From Sphingobacterium spiritivorum ATCC 33861 (GTDB taxonomy: Bacteria > Bacteroidota > Bacteroidia > Sphingobacteriales > Sphingobacteriaceae): DNA of 64,000 bases. Where the stretch lies: NCBI RefSeq assembly GCF_000143765.1, contig NZ_GL379770.1, forward strand, positions 124,001 to 188,000, read 5' to 3'. Within the stretch, counting starts at the first letter, position 1. Every line of letters starts with the position of its first letter. The notes beneath the pieces were generated by a model. That model saw only the letters and a program-made list of their open reading frames with translations, ran no database searches and had not been told where the DNA came from. Positions 44,766-54,736 of this stretch are shown piece by piece. Position numbers and translations under genes: made by a program.

Positions 44766-47210
44766 ATGTCACCGAAAATCTTACTTTATTTTGTATTTAC
44801 GCTACTCCCTATTTTATCATTTGCACAAAATGTTCAGATCAAAGCAATCGTTGTTGATGAAAAGTCAAACGAACCTATTTTAGGTGCCAGTGCTGCGCTT
44901 CTGAAACAATCTTCTCAGGCATATGTAAAAGGACAGCAGTCTGATATTAAAGGACAGCTTCTTTTTCAGGATGTAGATGCGGGTGTGTATACGCTCCGCA
45001 TTTCTTATATGGGATATACTAACCTGATCCAGGAAAATATCGTCGTACAGGCAAATAAAAATGTAGATCTTGGCACTTTGTCTATGCTGGAAGACGGCAA
45101 GATGCTGGGAGAAGTATTGGTAGAGGGAAAAGTACCTGCTATGGAGATCGGCATAGACCGTAAGGTTTTTAATGTTGGCCAAAGTCTTGTCAGCGTTGGC
45201 GGTACAGCTACAGATCTGTTGGCTAATGTGCCGACACTGCAGGTAGATATGGATGGAACAGTGAGTTTACGCGGATCCAGCAGTGTTCGTATTCTGATTG
45301 ACGGGAAGGAATCGGCAATGGCAGGAAGCGATATTACAAGCCTGTTGCAATCTCTGCCTGCTAATGCGATCGAAAAAGTAGAGGTCATCACGAATCCATC
45401 TTCAAAATACGATGCCGAAGGTCAATCGGGGATCATCAATATTGTTTTGAAGAAAAATGTCAGAACCGGACTCAACGGTACTGTAAATGCTTCTGCAGGT
45501 TCCTATAATAACTATATGGCCGGAGCAAGTCTCAACTATAAAGATGAGAAATTCAATTATAGCGGAAGTTATAACTTCAATCGCCGTAATATGGTAGGCG
45601 GAGGCCTTACTAATAATACCTATCTCAATAATAACAGCCAGATTAATAATACAGAAGATTCCGAAAGAAAGGGAATCAATAATATGGTGAAATTAGGAGT
45701 AGAGTATTCACCAAATGCAAAGACTACCATCGGGATTTCAGGAAATCTGAGTATTCGGGATAATGATCGTCGTAATGATCTGAATTATATGTATTTCAAT
45801 CATCCGGAGTTGTCCGGTACAAGCTTTAGAGGGTCACGTCAGAAAGAAGATGATCTTGGGTATGATCTGAATCTGGATTTCAGCAGAAAACTTGCCCGGG
45901 AAGGAGAGGAGTTGACCGCTAATTTTATGTACGGCAGAGATACTGAAGACGGAACCAATAATTTTGATCAGACTTTCTCTTCCGGACTTCCTCCGACCAG
46001 CAGATTGAATAAGACTTCTGAAGACGGGAAAAATATGAATATTCAGGTGGATTATGTACTTCCGTTTTCAAAGGACAGCAAATTAGAAACCGGATATAAA
46101 TCTATTATTCGAAAATCATTTGATACCCAGTTTTCCGATACACTTGACAATGTGTCGGGTAATTATTTCCCTGATTACGGTATCAGTAATGATTTTGACC
46201 TGACTAATTCTGTGCATGCCCTGTACTTAAATTATCAGAATAAACTGACGGATAAGATTTCGTATCAGATCGGTTTGCGCGGAGAGCAGACTTATCTGAC
46301 TTCTACGTACTTCAAGAAGGATCCGTCATTACCGGCAAATGAGATAGAAACAGTTGCTAAACAGGACTATTTCAGATTGTATCCTACAGCGTTTCTTACT
46401 TATGCTTTAGGAGAGAAGGGAGATAAGATTCAATTCAGTTATTCGAGACGTGTACAACGTCCGCGCGGCTGGCAGGTGAATCCATTTGAGGATGTTTCCG
46501 ATGATATGAATCGTCGTCAGGGAAACCCTAATTTATTGCCGGAGGATATCCACTCTTTTGAAATGAGCTATGCTAAATTCTATGATAAATGGAATATTCT
46601 GGCTACCGGATATTACCGTCGTATGAAAGATGTAATGCAGCCGTATATTTATGAGGTGGATACACTCTCCAGTGTGACCAGAAGCCGCTGGGAAAATCTG
46701 ACGAATTCCAGTGTAGCAGGTCTGGAGCTTATTTCTAAAGTGAACGCAACCAGTTGGCTGGACTTCACAATTAACGGAAATATGTTTTATAACCGTATTG
46801 ACGGTAATGCTGATTTTGGAATCAAAGAGAGTGACGGAATTAACTGGAATGCCAACCTGACTTCTAATGTGAAGATACTTTCTAACTTATCCGGGCAGGT
46901 TCGTGCGGATTATAATGCTCCAAGATTGCTCGCGCAGGGTAAAACAAAAGCTATGACAGGAATAGATGTTGGTCTGAAGCAGGAAGTCCTAAACAAAAAA
47001 GGAAGTATTATGTTTAATGTAAGGGACTTATTAAACACCCGTAAATTCGGAGGGTATATTAATACGGCTCAGGTCAATTCATCATTTGAACGCCGATGGA
47101 TGAAGCGTATGTTTATGTTGTCATTCTCTTACAGATTCGGAGCACAGGATTTCGGAAAGAAAAAGCGTCCTGAGAATTCTATCGATATGGAAGGTGGTGA
47201 ACAATTCTAA
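44766..47210 (+). CDS. Outer-membrane beta-barrel protein (TonB-receptor-like, OMP_b-brl_3 type)
   Basis: An 814-aa exported protein. The signal peptide MSPKILLYFVFTLLPILS, then FAQ, leads to a carboxypeptidase-regulatory-like domain (about 22-105), a plug region (TATDLLANVPTLQVDMDG, IRILIDGKESAM) and a large C-terminal barrel of repeated aromatic beta-strands. The C-terminal barrel ends LSFSYRFG. It probably moves a ligand across the outer membrane with TonB, but no SusD partner is adjacent, so it is not a SusCD pair. The substrate is unknown. Confidence 0.85.
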   Translation: MSPKILLYFVFTLLPILSFAQNVQIKAIVVDEKSNEPILGASAALLKQSSQAYVKGQQSDIKGQLLFQDVDAGVYTLRISYMGYTNLIQENIVVQANKNVDLGTLSMLEDGKMLGEVLVEGKVPAMEIGIDRKVFNVGQSLVSVGGTATDLLANVPTLQVDMDGTVSLRGSSSVRILIDGKESAMAGSDITSLLQSLPANAIEKVEVITNPSSKYDAEGQSGIINIVLKKNVRTGLNGTVNASAGSYNNYMAGASLNYKDEKFNYSGSYNFNRRNMVGGGLTNNTYLNNNSQINNTEDSERKGINNMVKLGVEYSPNAKTTIGISGNLSIRDNDRRNDLNYMYFNHPELSGTSFRGSRQKEDDLGYDLNLDFSRKLAREGEELTANFMYGRDTEDGTNNFDQTFSSGLPPTSRLNKTSEDGKNMNIQVDYVLPFSKDSKLETGYKSIIRKSFDTQFSDTLDNVSGNYFPDYGISNDFDLTNSVHALYLNYQNKLTDKISYQIGLRGEQTYLTSTYFKKDPSLPANEIETVAKQDYFRLYPTAFLTYALGEKGDKIQFSYSRRVQRPRGWQVNPFEDVSDDMNRRQGNPNLLPEDIHSFEMSYAKFYDKWNILATGYYRRMKDVMQPYIYEVDTLSSVTRSRWENLTNSSVAGLELISKVNATSWLDFTINGNMFYNRIDGNADFGIKESDGINWNANLTSNVKILSNLSGQVRADYNAPRLLAQGKTKAMTGIDVGLKQEVLNKKGSIMFNVRDLLNTRKFGGYINTAQVNSSFERRWMKRMFMLSFSYRFGAQDFGKKKRPENSIDMEGGEQF

Positions 47211-47303
47211 TACAGATGATAAAAGGAATTAGCAATGTCGTAGTATCCGATCTTTTTTATTAAATTTAATGATCAGTTTGAATCGATTATAAAAAATAAT
47301 ACC

Positions 47304-48131
47304 ATGAAATCAACATTTAATTACCTGTATGCAGGAATGGCTGCACTAACTTTGTCATTAGGCTCCGGAGCATTTCAGCAGGTTCAGGCACAAACAAAAA
47401 AAGCAGTGGCAACTTCTTATAAGCTGTTAGATCTTCCAAAGGTAGATATCAAAAAATTCCCTAAAAACAGTAAGGGTGCATACATTATTTTTGACGGTAA
47501 ATCGTTAGAAGGATGGAGAGGGTATAATAAGGATCATGTGCCTACAAAATGGGGTATTGAAGACGGTACAATCAAATTTACAGCCAAACCTGTAGGTAGT
47601 ACTCCGGGCGAAGGTGGTGATTTGATCTTTGCTCATGATTTCAAAAACTTTGAACTGGAATTTGAATGGAAAATTTCAGAAGCCGGAAATTCAGGAACAT
47701 TTTTTTTGGCCAAAGAAATAGAAGGTCAGCCTATCTATATTTCCAGTCCGGAGTATCAGTTGCTAGACAATGACAACCATCCTGACGCAAAAATGGGTAT
47801 CGATGGTAATCGTAAATCAGGGTCACTGTATGATATGATTCCTGCAAAACCACAAAACGGTAAACCTGCCGGACAGTGGAATTTAGCAAAGATTGTAGTT
47901 AATAATGGTAAAGTAACGCATTATCAGAACGGTGAAAAAGTAGTTGAATATACGCTGTGGACACCTGAATGGATAGCACTGTTAGAGGCAAGTAAGTTCA
48001 GCAGCGAAAAATGGCCACTTGCATTTGAATTGCTTAGTAAGGTCGGTGGCAAGACCAAATCCGGTGTGATTGGTTTTCAGGACCACGGCAATGATGTATG
48101 GCTTAAGAATATAACAGTAAAAGTGCTGTAG
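47304..48131 (+). CDS. Secreted DUF1080 (3-keto-disaccharide hydrolase-like) protein
   Basis: A 275-aa exported protein with signal peptide (MKSTFNYLYAGMAALTLSLG, ending QVQAQ). The DUF1080 jelly-roll domain has its signature start FDGKSLEGWRGYNKD and the pattern ISEAGNSGTFFLAKEIEG and ISSPEYQLLDND. Related enzymes hydrolyse 3-keto-glycosides; activity here is inferred. Terminator hairpin at 48152-48188 follows. It lies 93 nt downstream of the outer-membrane barrel gene. Confidence 0.82.
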   Translation: MKSTFNYLYAGMAALTLSLGSGAFQQVQAQTKKAVATSYKLLDLPKVDIKKFPKNSKGAYIIFDGKSLEGWRGYNKDHVPTKWGIEDGTIKFTAKPVGSTPGEGGDLIFAHDFKNFELEFEWKISEAGNSGTFFLAKEIEGQPIYISSPEYQLLDNDNHPDAKMGIDGNRKSGSLYDMIPAKPQNGKPAGQWNLAKIVVNNGKVTHYQNGEKVVEYTLWTPEWIALLEASKFSSEKWPLAFELLSKVGGKTKSGVIGFQDHGNDVWLKNITVKVL

Positions 48132-48151
48132 ATCCAGAGATCTTATATAAA

Positions 48152-48188
48152 GCAAAAAAGCAACGTATCACTTACGTTGCTTTTTTGC
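48152..48188 (+). terminator. Terminator between DUF1080 gene and the convergent small gene
   Basis: A perfect 16-bp stem (48152-48167 with 48173-48188; core AAGCAACGTA) and 5-nt loop, A-rich on the left arm and T-rich on the right. It can serve both strands. Confidence 0.88.
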
Positions 48189-48226
48189 TTTGGTAGTTAT
48201 CTGGTTGACGGGAAGGCGTATCTTAT

Positions 48227-48925
48227 CTATTTTTTCTTAATCAATAGGGTGCCGATCGCTTTTCCCAGATTCTCATACATGGCCTGTTTTTTTCTTTGTT
48301 GTTCAGCCTGTGCTTCTTCAATTTCGTCTTGTCTGTCCTGTTCGGCCTGTTCTCTCTCTTCCTGTTCCTGTGCCAGTACCGCTGTGGATTTTCTATTGAT
48401 ACTGGCCGCATAGTATCTCTTTTCCTGAGGACTATATTCGCTGTACATATAGATTTCCCCGATTGCATTGCCTGCTAATAATTGGTTCAGCGGTAATTTA
48501 CTGTATACACTTCCAGTGCCATTATAGGTGTTGGTAATAATTTTGTCGTAATCGTCTTTGTCGGAATAACTTATTGTTTGCGTGATCCGTACACTTTTAT
48601 TAAAGGGATAAGCGCTGTCCGCAATATCATTTACAAAAGTATATGTCGTAACAGTGTTGCTTGTATAATATTTTTGTTGTTCCTCTGACCATCGGTAATA
48701 ATCATAAATATACTGAATGGCACTTGCTGAAACTTTTATATTGTAAGTTCTGACCGAGCGACTATTATTCAAATTATTTTCTGTCCATGCACTCCACCCG
48801 CTCCAGGCATTCATGCTATTATCCCATGAATTTGAACATTCTTTATTAATAAAGTATTCGACTATCTGCGCATGTGAACTTAATGCAGACATAGTCAAAA
48901 AAAGCAGGAGTAAGATATGTTTCAT
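48227..48925 (-). CDS. Secreted protein of unknown function with C-terminal coiled coil
   Basis: A 232-aa protein. A signal peptide (MKHILLLLFLTMSALSSHAQ) is followed by a domain with many Tyr/Trp/Ser (YDYYRWSEEQQKYY) and a C-terminal coiled coil rich in Glu/Gln/Arg (about residues 185-215), then GTLLIKKK. No family is recognised. It is convergent to the DUF1080 gene, and lies beside another small exported protein. Confidence 0.65.
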   Translation of the reverse strand: MKHILLLLFLTMSALSSHAQIVEYFINKECSNSWDNSMNAWSGWSAWTENNLNNSRSVRTYNIKVSASAIQYIYDYYRWSEEQQKYYTSNTVTTYTFVNDIADSAYPFNKSVRITQTISYSDKDDYDKIITNTYNGTGSVYSKLPLNQLLAGNAIGEIYMYSEYSPQEKRYYAASINRKSTAVLAQEQEEREQAEQDRQDEIEEAQAEQQRKKQAMYENLGKAIGTLLIKKK

Positions 48926-49120
48926 AATAATCGGATTATAATGGAGAAAAACGAAAATTATACTTGTTTACTGATCCGCAACGAAAGCTAATAATGCCTG
49001 CTTATTAGCCGGGCATATTGCATTCCGTTGCGAAAATCTGGCTTACAGAGGATAGAGGTTTTCCGGCAAACCTGTCTGAAAACGGGTTCACCTGCAACAA
49101 GCTATTCGATATACATCAGA

Positions 49121-49438
49121 TCAATTATTGCATGTCGTTACATCATAATTGATCGCACCTGTCAATGTTATTTTTTTTACGATAGCTGTATTTTCTATTT
49201 CTGTTTTTAATGCCTTTTTTGCCTCTGCATTATCATCATACATACAATCTACAGCTACATTAATAGTTTCTATATCACCAACCTTTCTTCCTTGTGTACT
49301 TTCATAGGTTGTTACATAGGTTACTTTTCCACTAGCGCTGGCTGTTCCGCCATATTTTTTGTCGGAACGTACCACGAAGCTCATTAGAAGTGCTGTGATT
49401 AATGATAAAGCCATTAGCATGATCATGTTTTTTTTCAT
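49121..49438 (-). CDS. Small secreted protein of unknown function
   Basis: A 105-aa protein with an N-terminal hydrophobic signal (MIMLMALSLITALLMSFVV). The mature part contains two cysteines (AVDCMYDDN and the C-terminal DVTTCNN) that could form a disulfide. No family is recognised. Confidence 0.6.
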   Translation of the reverse strand: MKKNMIMLMALSLITALLMSFVVRSDKKYGGTASASGKVTYVTTYESTQGRKVGDIETINVAVDCMYDDNAEAKKALKTEIENTAIVKKITLTGAINYDVTTCNN

Positions 49439-49680
49439 GATGGTATACTTGTTAGACCTACTCTGTTCAATATCCGATTTTCGGTTTACTCGTTTGTAAT
49501 TATGAAAAGTACGCTACCTAATCTAGGGTATAATCTGGTAGCTGTCCTTATATTCAACTACTTTACAAATTTACCTGTTGTAAAAGGGGATTTTATATAC
49601 CGAGTAGTAGGTATATTTATATATTTAATTTTATGCTATATTTATAATACCAATATTAATCAGCCAATATAAAATTAATC

Positions 49681-51558
49681 ATGAAGAGTGTTCTGTTGTT
49701 CTGGATATGTATCCTTTGCGGATGGTCTGGACTTGCTCAAGGCAGAGGCCCTATATTGATCGACAATGCAGAACGCTTTAATATCAGTAATCACGGTTTT
49801 TTTTATGAAGACAGAGCGCTTACAGCGACAATTGATTCGTTGATCCGCCTGAAAAATCAGAACAGGTTAAACCCGCTTACACCCGGTAAAACGTTTAATA
49901 AGGGTTTTAGTGAAAGTTACTGGTGGATCGTATTTGATGTTCATAATATTCTTAATGAAACGGTTCATCTTTTCTTTAATGAGCGTAGTAACAGTATTAA
50001 TCGTCTTCAGTTATTTAAGGTAGACAGCGCAGGAAGAATCAACGCAACAGGTATGACGGGAGACCATTTTAAATTCAGCAGCCGGCCTGTCGAGTATCAT
50101 AATTATTTATTCCCTGTAAAATTAAAAGCTCATGAAAAGGCTACATTTTATCTATGGGCTGACAAAAGAGGCCAGAATATGATGATGCCTCTCGGACTGG
50201 CTAAGGATATAAGTTTGATGAGGGAAGAAATTCCTTTTTACACTGCATTCGGGATATTTGTCGGTATCTACCTGTTTGCAATCGTCTTTAACCTTTTTCT
50301 CTATATTTCGCTCAGAGACAGTATTCATATCTATTATGCATTTTATGTGATCTGTGTACTGATCTTCAATCTGGAGGATGAAGGTCTGGGATTTCAGTGG
50401 TTATATCGGGATCTGCCTTATTTGCAGGATTATCTGCGTAGTTTTATTGCTTATGCCAGTTCGGCTTTGCTGGTTCACATCATGTTGCTCTTCATTCATC
50501 AGACCAGAGATAACAGCAGATTATATCCGGTACTGAACGGCTATAAGTGGTTTTGTATCCTTTTGATGCTTTTGCCGGCTTATCTTTTTTTTGACAGCAA
50601 CCTGTGGATGGAAAAGCTAAATTTTTATACCGCTAATATTATTGCGCTGCTGACTGTACTCATCCTGATTGTGAATACGATAGAGCGCATTATCAGCGGA
50701 TACAGTCTGGCCTGGTATTATCTGGCTTCCATGTTGATACTGTTACTGGGTATCTTAAATTATGTGTTCAATATTCTGGGAATTACCAGCTTTTATTTAT
50801 TCAATACAACAGGTTTGGTAATAGGTCTTACAGTTGAGATAGTATTTCTTTCTTTTGCATTGACTCAGCGTTATAATTTCCTGAAAAAGGAGACCAGAAT
50901 CCTGCAGCAGGAAAAGGCAAAACTGGAGATTGCTCTTGTCGATGATGTTTTTGCTGTTCAGGAGAAAGAGCGTATCCGTCTGGCAAGAGATCTGCATGAT
51001 GATCTGGGGGGTACATTATCAGCTATTAAGCTAAATGTTACGGCCTTCAAGGCTAATATTGTAAAATCACCGGATGAGATTCATGCATTTTATCAGCAGA
51101 CGATTCGTATGATAGAAACAGCCTGTGAGAGTTTAAGAGAAATATCCCATAACCTGATGCCCAAAACATTGGATGAGAAAGGCCTTACACATACGCTGTC
51201 CGAACAGCTTACTGAGCTTAATCAGTCTGGTCATATTACTTTTGAGTTTGTACATGAAATCGGAAGATCCATATTGCCGGAGACGGAACTAACGCTATAT
51301 CGCATTATGAAAGAGCTGATAAATAATGTGGTGAGACATTCTGCCGCAACAAAAGCATCTCTGCAGATTATTTCTACAGATGAACATATCATCGTGATGT
51401 GTGAGGATAATGGTACAGGATTCGATACCGGATCTACTCCTGCAGGTATTGGTCTCAGTAATATAAGGTTAAGAATAAATCATCTTAACGGGACGCTGAA
51501 CCTGGAAAGTAATGAAAGGGGGACAAGCATTAGTATATTTATACCTCATTATGAATAA
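49681..51558 (+). CDS. 7TMR-DISM sensor histidine kinase
   Basis: A 625-aa kinase. A signal peptide and an extracellular DISMED2 sensory domain (about 25-170) precede seven TM segments (about 180-395), a coiled linker, a HisKA_3 domain with phospho-accepting His439 (RLARDLHDDLGGTLSAI) and a HATPase domain (NNVVRHSAATKA, CEDNGTGF, GIGLSNI). Similar receptors sense carbohydrate-like ligands in Bacteroidetes. The stop overlaps the next gene, a LuxR-type regulator, by 8 nt. Confidence 0.88.
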   Translation: MKSVLLFWICILCGWSGLAQGRGPILIDNAERFNISNHGFFYEDRALTATIDSLIRLKNQNRLNPLTPGKTFNKGFSESYWWIVFDVHNILNETVHLFFNERSNSINRLQLFKVDSAGRINATGMTGDHFKFSSRPVEYHNYLFPVKLKAHEKATFYLWADKRGQNMMMPLGLAKDISLMREEIPFYTAFGIFVGIYLFAIVFNLFLYISLRDSIHIYYAFYVICVLIFNLEDEGLGFQWLYRDLPYLQDYLRSFIAYASSALLVHIMLLFIHQTRDNSRLYPVLNGYKWFCILLMLLPAYLFFDSNLWMEKLNFYTANIIALLTVLILIVNTIERIISGYSLAWYYLASMLILLLGILNYVFNILGITSFYLFNTTGLVIGLTVEIVFLSFALTQRYNFLKKETRILQQEKAKLEIALVDDVFAVQEKERIRLARDLHDDLGGTLSAIKLNVTAFKANIVKSPDEIHAFYQQTIRMIETACESLREISHNLMPKTLDEKGLTHTLSEQLTELNQSGHITFEFVHEIGRSILPETELTLYRIMKELINNVVRHSAATKASLQIISTDEHIIVMCEDNGTGFDTGSTPAGIGLSNIRLRINHLNGTLNLESNERGTSISIFIPHYE

Positions 51559-52201
51559 GGTTCAGGAATATAGTATCACTATCATGATCGCTGATGATCA
51601 TCTGCTGTTCATGGAAGGGTTATGCGGTCTCTTACGCAGTCAGCCTGATTTCAACGTTATTGCAAAGACTACAAACGGCAAAGGTACCTTACATGTCTTG
51701 AATAAGCAGCAACCTGATCTTTTGATACTGGATCTCAATATGCCGGGTATGGATGGCGAAACCATAGCTGTCAAAGTTCATGAACAATATCCCTGCATTA
51801 AAATTCTGGTATTGTCGATGTACAGCAGTCCTGTTCTTCAGCGAAAATTAAAAGAAATCGGAGTTCACGGCTATCTTCCGAAGGATACCAGTACAAAACT
51901 GTTGTTTGATACTATCCGGGAGATCTGTAACGGTAAACCTTGTTTCGGGTCTGTATCCAATAATAATGAAGAGAATAAATTTTTGAGCAGTGATGTCTTT
52001 TTAAAGAAATACAAACTTACTTCCAGAGAACTGGAGATACTAAGGCTGATAGGTCAAAACTTTACCTCGCAGCAAATTGCCGAAAAACTCTTTATCAGTA
52101 TGTTTACTGTTGATACGCATCGGAAAAATATGATCTATAAACTTAAGGTGGATAAAAAGAACGGCTTATTTCAGTTTGCAATGTCGCATAATCTGAGTTA
52201 A
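51551..52201 (+). CDS. NarL/LuxR-type response regulator
   Basis: A 216-aa regulator, partner of the upstream 7TMR-DISM kinase. The receiver domain has IMIADDH, the phospho-acceptor Asp61 (LILDLNMPGMDG) and switch Lys region GYLPKDTS. The C-terminal LuxR HTH is KLTSRELEILRLIGQNFTSQ with EKLFISMFTVDTHRKNM. I start at ATG 51551, inside the kinase stop region, so the two are translationally coupled. Confidence 0.9.
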   Translation: MNKVQEYSITIMIADDHLLFMEGLCGLLRSQPDFNVIAKTTNGKGTLHVLNKQQPDLLILDLNMPGMDGETIAVKVHEQYPCIKILVLSMYSSPVLQRKLKEIGVHGYLPKDTSTKLLFDTIREICNGKPCFGSVSNNNEENKFLSSDVFLKKYKLTSRELEILRLIGQNFTSQQIAEKLFISMFTVDTHRKNMIYKLKVDKKNGLFQFAMSHNLS

Positions 52202-52238
52202 ATCAGGGGTTTCTGTAAACAGGCTTTTTGCGGATGCG

Positions 52239-52940
52239 CTAAAACATATGTTTCAATTCGCTTAGATCAGTAATCGAATGCGATACATCTTTTGGTAACT
52301 GCGTTTGATTGGGATTAAAATAAATGGCATCCATTCCCACATTCCGGGCACCTCTGACATCCGCATCCAGATTGTCTCCGATCATGACAGCATGAGTAGC
52401 AGACGTACCTGCAGTTTGCATCGCATGATGAAAAATAAGCGGATCCGGTTTGTTTACGCCCACCAGTTCAGAAATAAAAATATGCTGAAAATATTGCTCC
52501 AGATCGCTTTTGCCAAGTTTTACTTCACAGGCTTCTTTAAATCCGTTTGATATCAGATGAAGATTATAACGCTCTTTGAGATAAGCTAAGGTTTCATGTG
52601 CATTTGGGAATAAATTCGTTTTCTGCGGACAGATAAAAAGATATTCTTCCTCAAAATCCTTTGGAAACAAAGATGGATCTACACCCAGATCCGTAAATGT
52701 ATTTTCAAACCGTGCTTTTCTCAGGGTAGGTTTATCGATTTTTCCATGATGATACAGATTCCATAAACGATGATTGTTCGAGGTGTACGTAGAGATAAAC
52801 AGATCCGCACTGCTATGATTGAACAGTTTATCAAAGTCGTACTTAAAAAACAGTTCGTCTAAGGTTTCTTCAGCATTCTTATCGAAATCCCAGATCGTGT
52901 GATCCAGGTCAAAAAATATATCTTTTTTATGATGGAACAT
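52239..52940 (-). CDS. YjjG-family HAD phosphatase (noncanonical pyrimidine nucleotidase-like)
   Basis: A 233-aa HAD hydrolase. Motif I FFDLDHTIWDF, motif II LISNGF, and motif IV VMIGDNLDADVRGARNVGM are intact. Related YjjG enzymes dephosphorylate nonstandard nucleotides. The start is ATG 52940 (MFHHKKDIFFDLDHT). A TTG four codons earlier is inside the -7 box. Confidence 0.85.
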   Translation of the reverse strand: MFHHKKDIFFDLDHTIWDFDKNAEETLDELFFKYDFDKLFNHSSADLFISTYTSNNHRLWNLYHHGKIDKPTLRKARFENTFTDLGVDPSLFPKDFEEEYLFICPQKTNLFPNAHETLAYLKERYNLHLISNGFKEACEVKLGKSDLEQYFQHIFISELVGVNKPDPLIFHHAMQTAGTSATHAVMIGDNLDADVRGARNVGMDAIYFNPNQTQLPKDVSHSITDLSELKHMF

Positions 52941-52949
52941 ATGTAAAGT

Positions 52950-52957
52950 CAAAATTA
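52950..52957 (-). promoter_or_regulatory. -7 element of the HAD gene, 9 nt before the ATG
   Basis: TAATTTTG on the minus strand fits TAnnTTTG and ends 9 nt before ATG 52940, giving a very short leader. Confidence 0.5.
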
Positions 52958-53130
52958 GAAATTAAAAACCAAAATAAATATTTATACAGGGAACCAAGAT
53001 CCGTATTATTTTATCCTCTAAAAGAGAGAGGAATAAATTCCCGTAAACACAGGCTGCAGCAAAGGTGATAAATGTTTTTCCTATTATTGTCATAATGCAG
53101 TAGATACTTTATAATACCTGATCTATTACC

Positions 53131-53138
53131 TATTTTTG
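53131..53138 (+). promoter_or_regulatory. -7 element of the kinase-hemE operon
   Basis: TATTTTTG fits TAnnTTTG, 22 nt before the ATG at 53161. Confidence 0.6.
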
Positions 53139-53160
53139 TCCTTCATTGTTCAGTTTCTGT

Positions 53161-54036
53161 ATGAGAAAGACACTTTTTCTGTTTTATTTTTTAGTGTTTT
53201 ATGCCATCTCCCAACTAATCTGGTGGGGTATTATGTTAGTGAAATACGAACCTCAGCGCAAGTCTATGATTATCGGTGAGGGGATGTTTTTTCTGCTGAT
53301 ATTTCTATGGGGAGTACTACGGTTGAAGAACAATTTCAAAAGAGAACACAAAATACACCAGCAACAACAAAATTTTTTGCTGGCGATCACACATGAATTA
53401 AAATCTCCGCTGGCATCCGTGAAACTGTACATTCAGACTATTCTGAAAAGAGATCTGGACAAGGAACAGCAGCAGATGTTTTTACAAAATTCGCTAAAGG
53501 ATATTGAGCGTCTTGATGATCTTGTAGAGAATGTATTACTGACAACTAAACTTGAGAACCGCAGTTATAATCTGCCAAAAGAGGAGTTTAATCTGACAGA
53601 GATGGTCGAATCTATCGTAGACCGTTTGCAGAAGAATTCCTGCAGATCGCAGATCATCAAGCCTGATCTTGATACAGATGTACGTTTGGTGGCCGATAAA
53701 TTTGCGATTACAAATGTCGTGACTAATCTGATTGAAAATGCGATCAAATATTCTCCGCCATGTGCAAGTGTATTTGTACGATTGAAAAGAGAATCAGGCA
53801 AATTGATATTTTCGGTAACAGATCATGGTATCGGTATTCCGGATGAAGAAAAAAAGAATATATTTAATAAATTTTATCGTGTAGGGAATGAATCTACGCG
53901 GAAAACCAAAGGCACAGGTTTGGGGTTATATATAGTGAAAACGGTTTTGCAAAAACACAATGCCAGTATTAAGGTAAAAGATAACACTCCTTCAGGGAGT
54001 ATTTTTGAAGTAACATTTGACAACTATGCAGGCTAA
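53161..54036 (+). CDS. Membrane sensor histidine kinase (HisKA)
   Basis: A 291-aa kinase. Two TM segments near 5-22 and 38-55 leave little extracytoplasmic domain, so it may sense inside the membrane. HisKA with phospho-His78 (LAITHELKSPLASVK) and HATPase motifs NAIKYSP, DHGIGIPDEE and GTGLGLYIV follow. It overlaps the response regulator by 11 nt and is the first gene of a four-gene operon ending in hemE. Confidence 0.9.
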   Translation: MRKTLFLFYFLVFYAISQLIWWGIMLVKYEPQRKSMIIGEGMFFLLIFLWGVLRLKNNFKREHKIHQQQQNFLLAITHELKSPLASVKLYIQTILKRDLDKEQQQMFLQNSLKDIERLDDLVENVLLTTKLENRSYNLPKEEFNLTEMVESIVDRLQKNSCRSQIIKPDLDTDVRLVADKFAITNVVTNLIENAIKYSPPCASVFVRLKRESGKLIFSVTDHGIGIPDEEKKNIFNKFYRVGNESTRKTKGTGLGLYIVKTVLQKHNASIKVKDNTPSGSIFEVTFDNYAG

Positions 54037-54730
54037 ACAACGCATACTTTTAGTAGAAGATGAAGAACATCTGCTGGAAGCAATCAAATTAAACCTCGAG
54101 CTAGAGGGATATCGTGTAACTACCGCTACAGACGGTAAAAAAGCACTAAAAGTTTTTAAAGAAGAGCGGTTCAACCTGATTATCCTGGATGTCATGATCC
54201 CTGAGATCGATGGCTTTCAGGTGGCTGAAACTATTCGTCTGCAAAACAGTGAAGTTCCTATTATGTTCCTGACGGCCAAAAACAGTAGTGAAGACCGTAT
54301 CACAGGACTTAAAAAGGGAGCGGATGATTATCTTGTCAAACCTTTCAATCTGGAAGAACTTATTCTGCGTGTAGGAAATCTGGTTCGCAGAGGAATGAAG
54401 GGGGATGATCTGAAAGAACTGAATTCGTATACAATCGGTGATAAAACCATTTATTTTAATTCCTATGAGCTGCACCATGCTGATGGTACAATTACCTCAT
54501 TGACGAAGAAAGAAACTATGCTGTTGAAACTACTGATAGAGCGTAGAAATGAGGCGGTGTCGCGTGAACAGATTCTGGAAACGGTATGGAATTATGATGT
54601 GTATCCATCGACACGTACCATCGACAATTTTATTCTGACATTCCGTAAATATTTTGAGCCGGATCAGAAACACCCTATTTATTTTCATTCCATCCGTGGT
54701 GTTGGATATAAATTTACCGACAATCCATAA
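54026..54730 (+). CDS. OmpR/PhoB-type response regulator
   Basis: A 234-aa regulator. Receiver with EDEEHL acid pocket, phospho-acceptor Asp55 (LIILDVMIPEIDG) and KPF; C-terminal winged helix (SLTKKETMLLKLLIERRNEA, SIRGVGYKF). The start ATG 54026 lies inside the kinase gene. The target genes are unknown; hemE in the same transcript suggests a link with heme or envelope status. Confidence 0.92.
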   Translation: MQAKQRILLVEDEEHLLEAIKLNLELEGYRVTTATDGKKALKVFKEERFNLIILDVMIPEIDGFQVAETIRLQNSEVPIMFLTAKNSSEDRITGLKKGADDYLVKPFNLEELILRVGNLVRRGMKGDDLKELNSYTIGDKTIYFNSYELHHADGTITSLTKKETMLLKLLIERRNEAVSREQILETVWNYDVYPSTRTIDNFILTFRKYFEPDQKHPIYFHSIRGVGYKFTDNP

Positions 54731-54736
54731 TATCCA

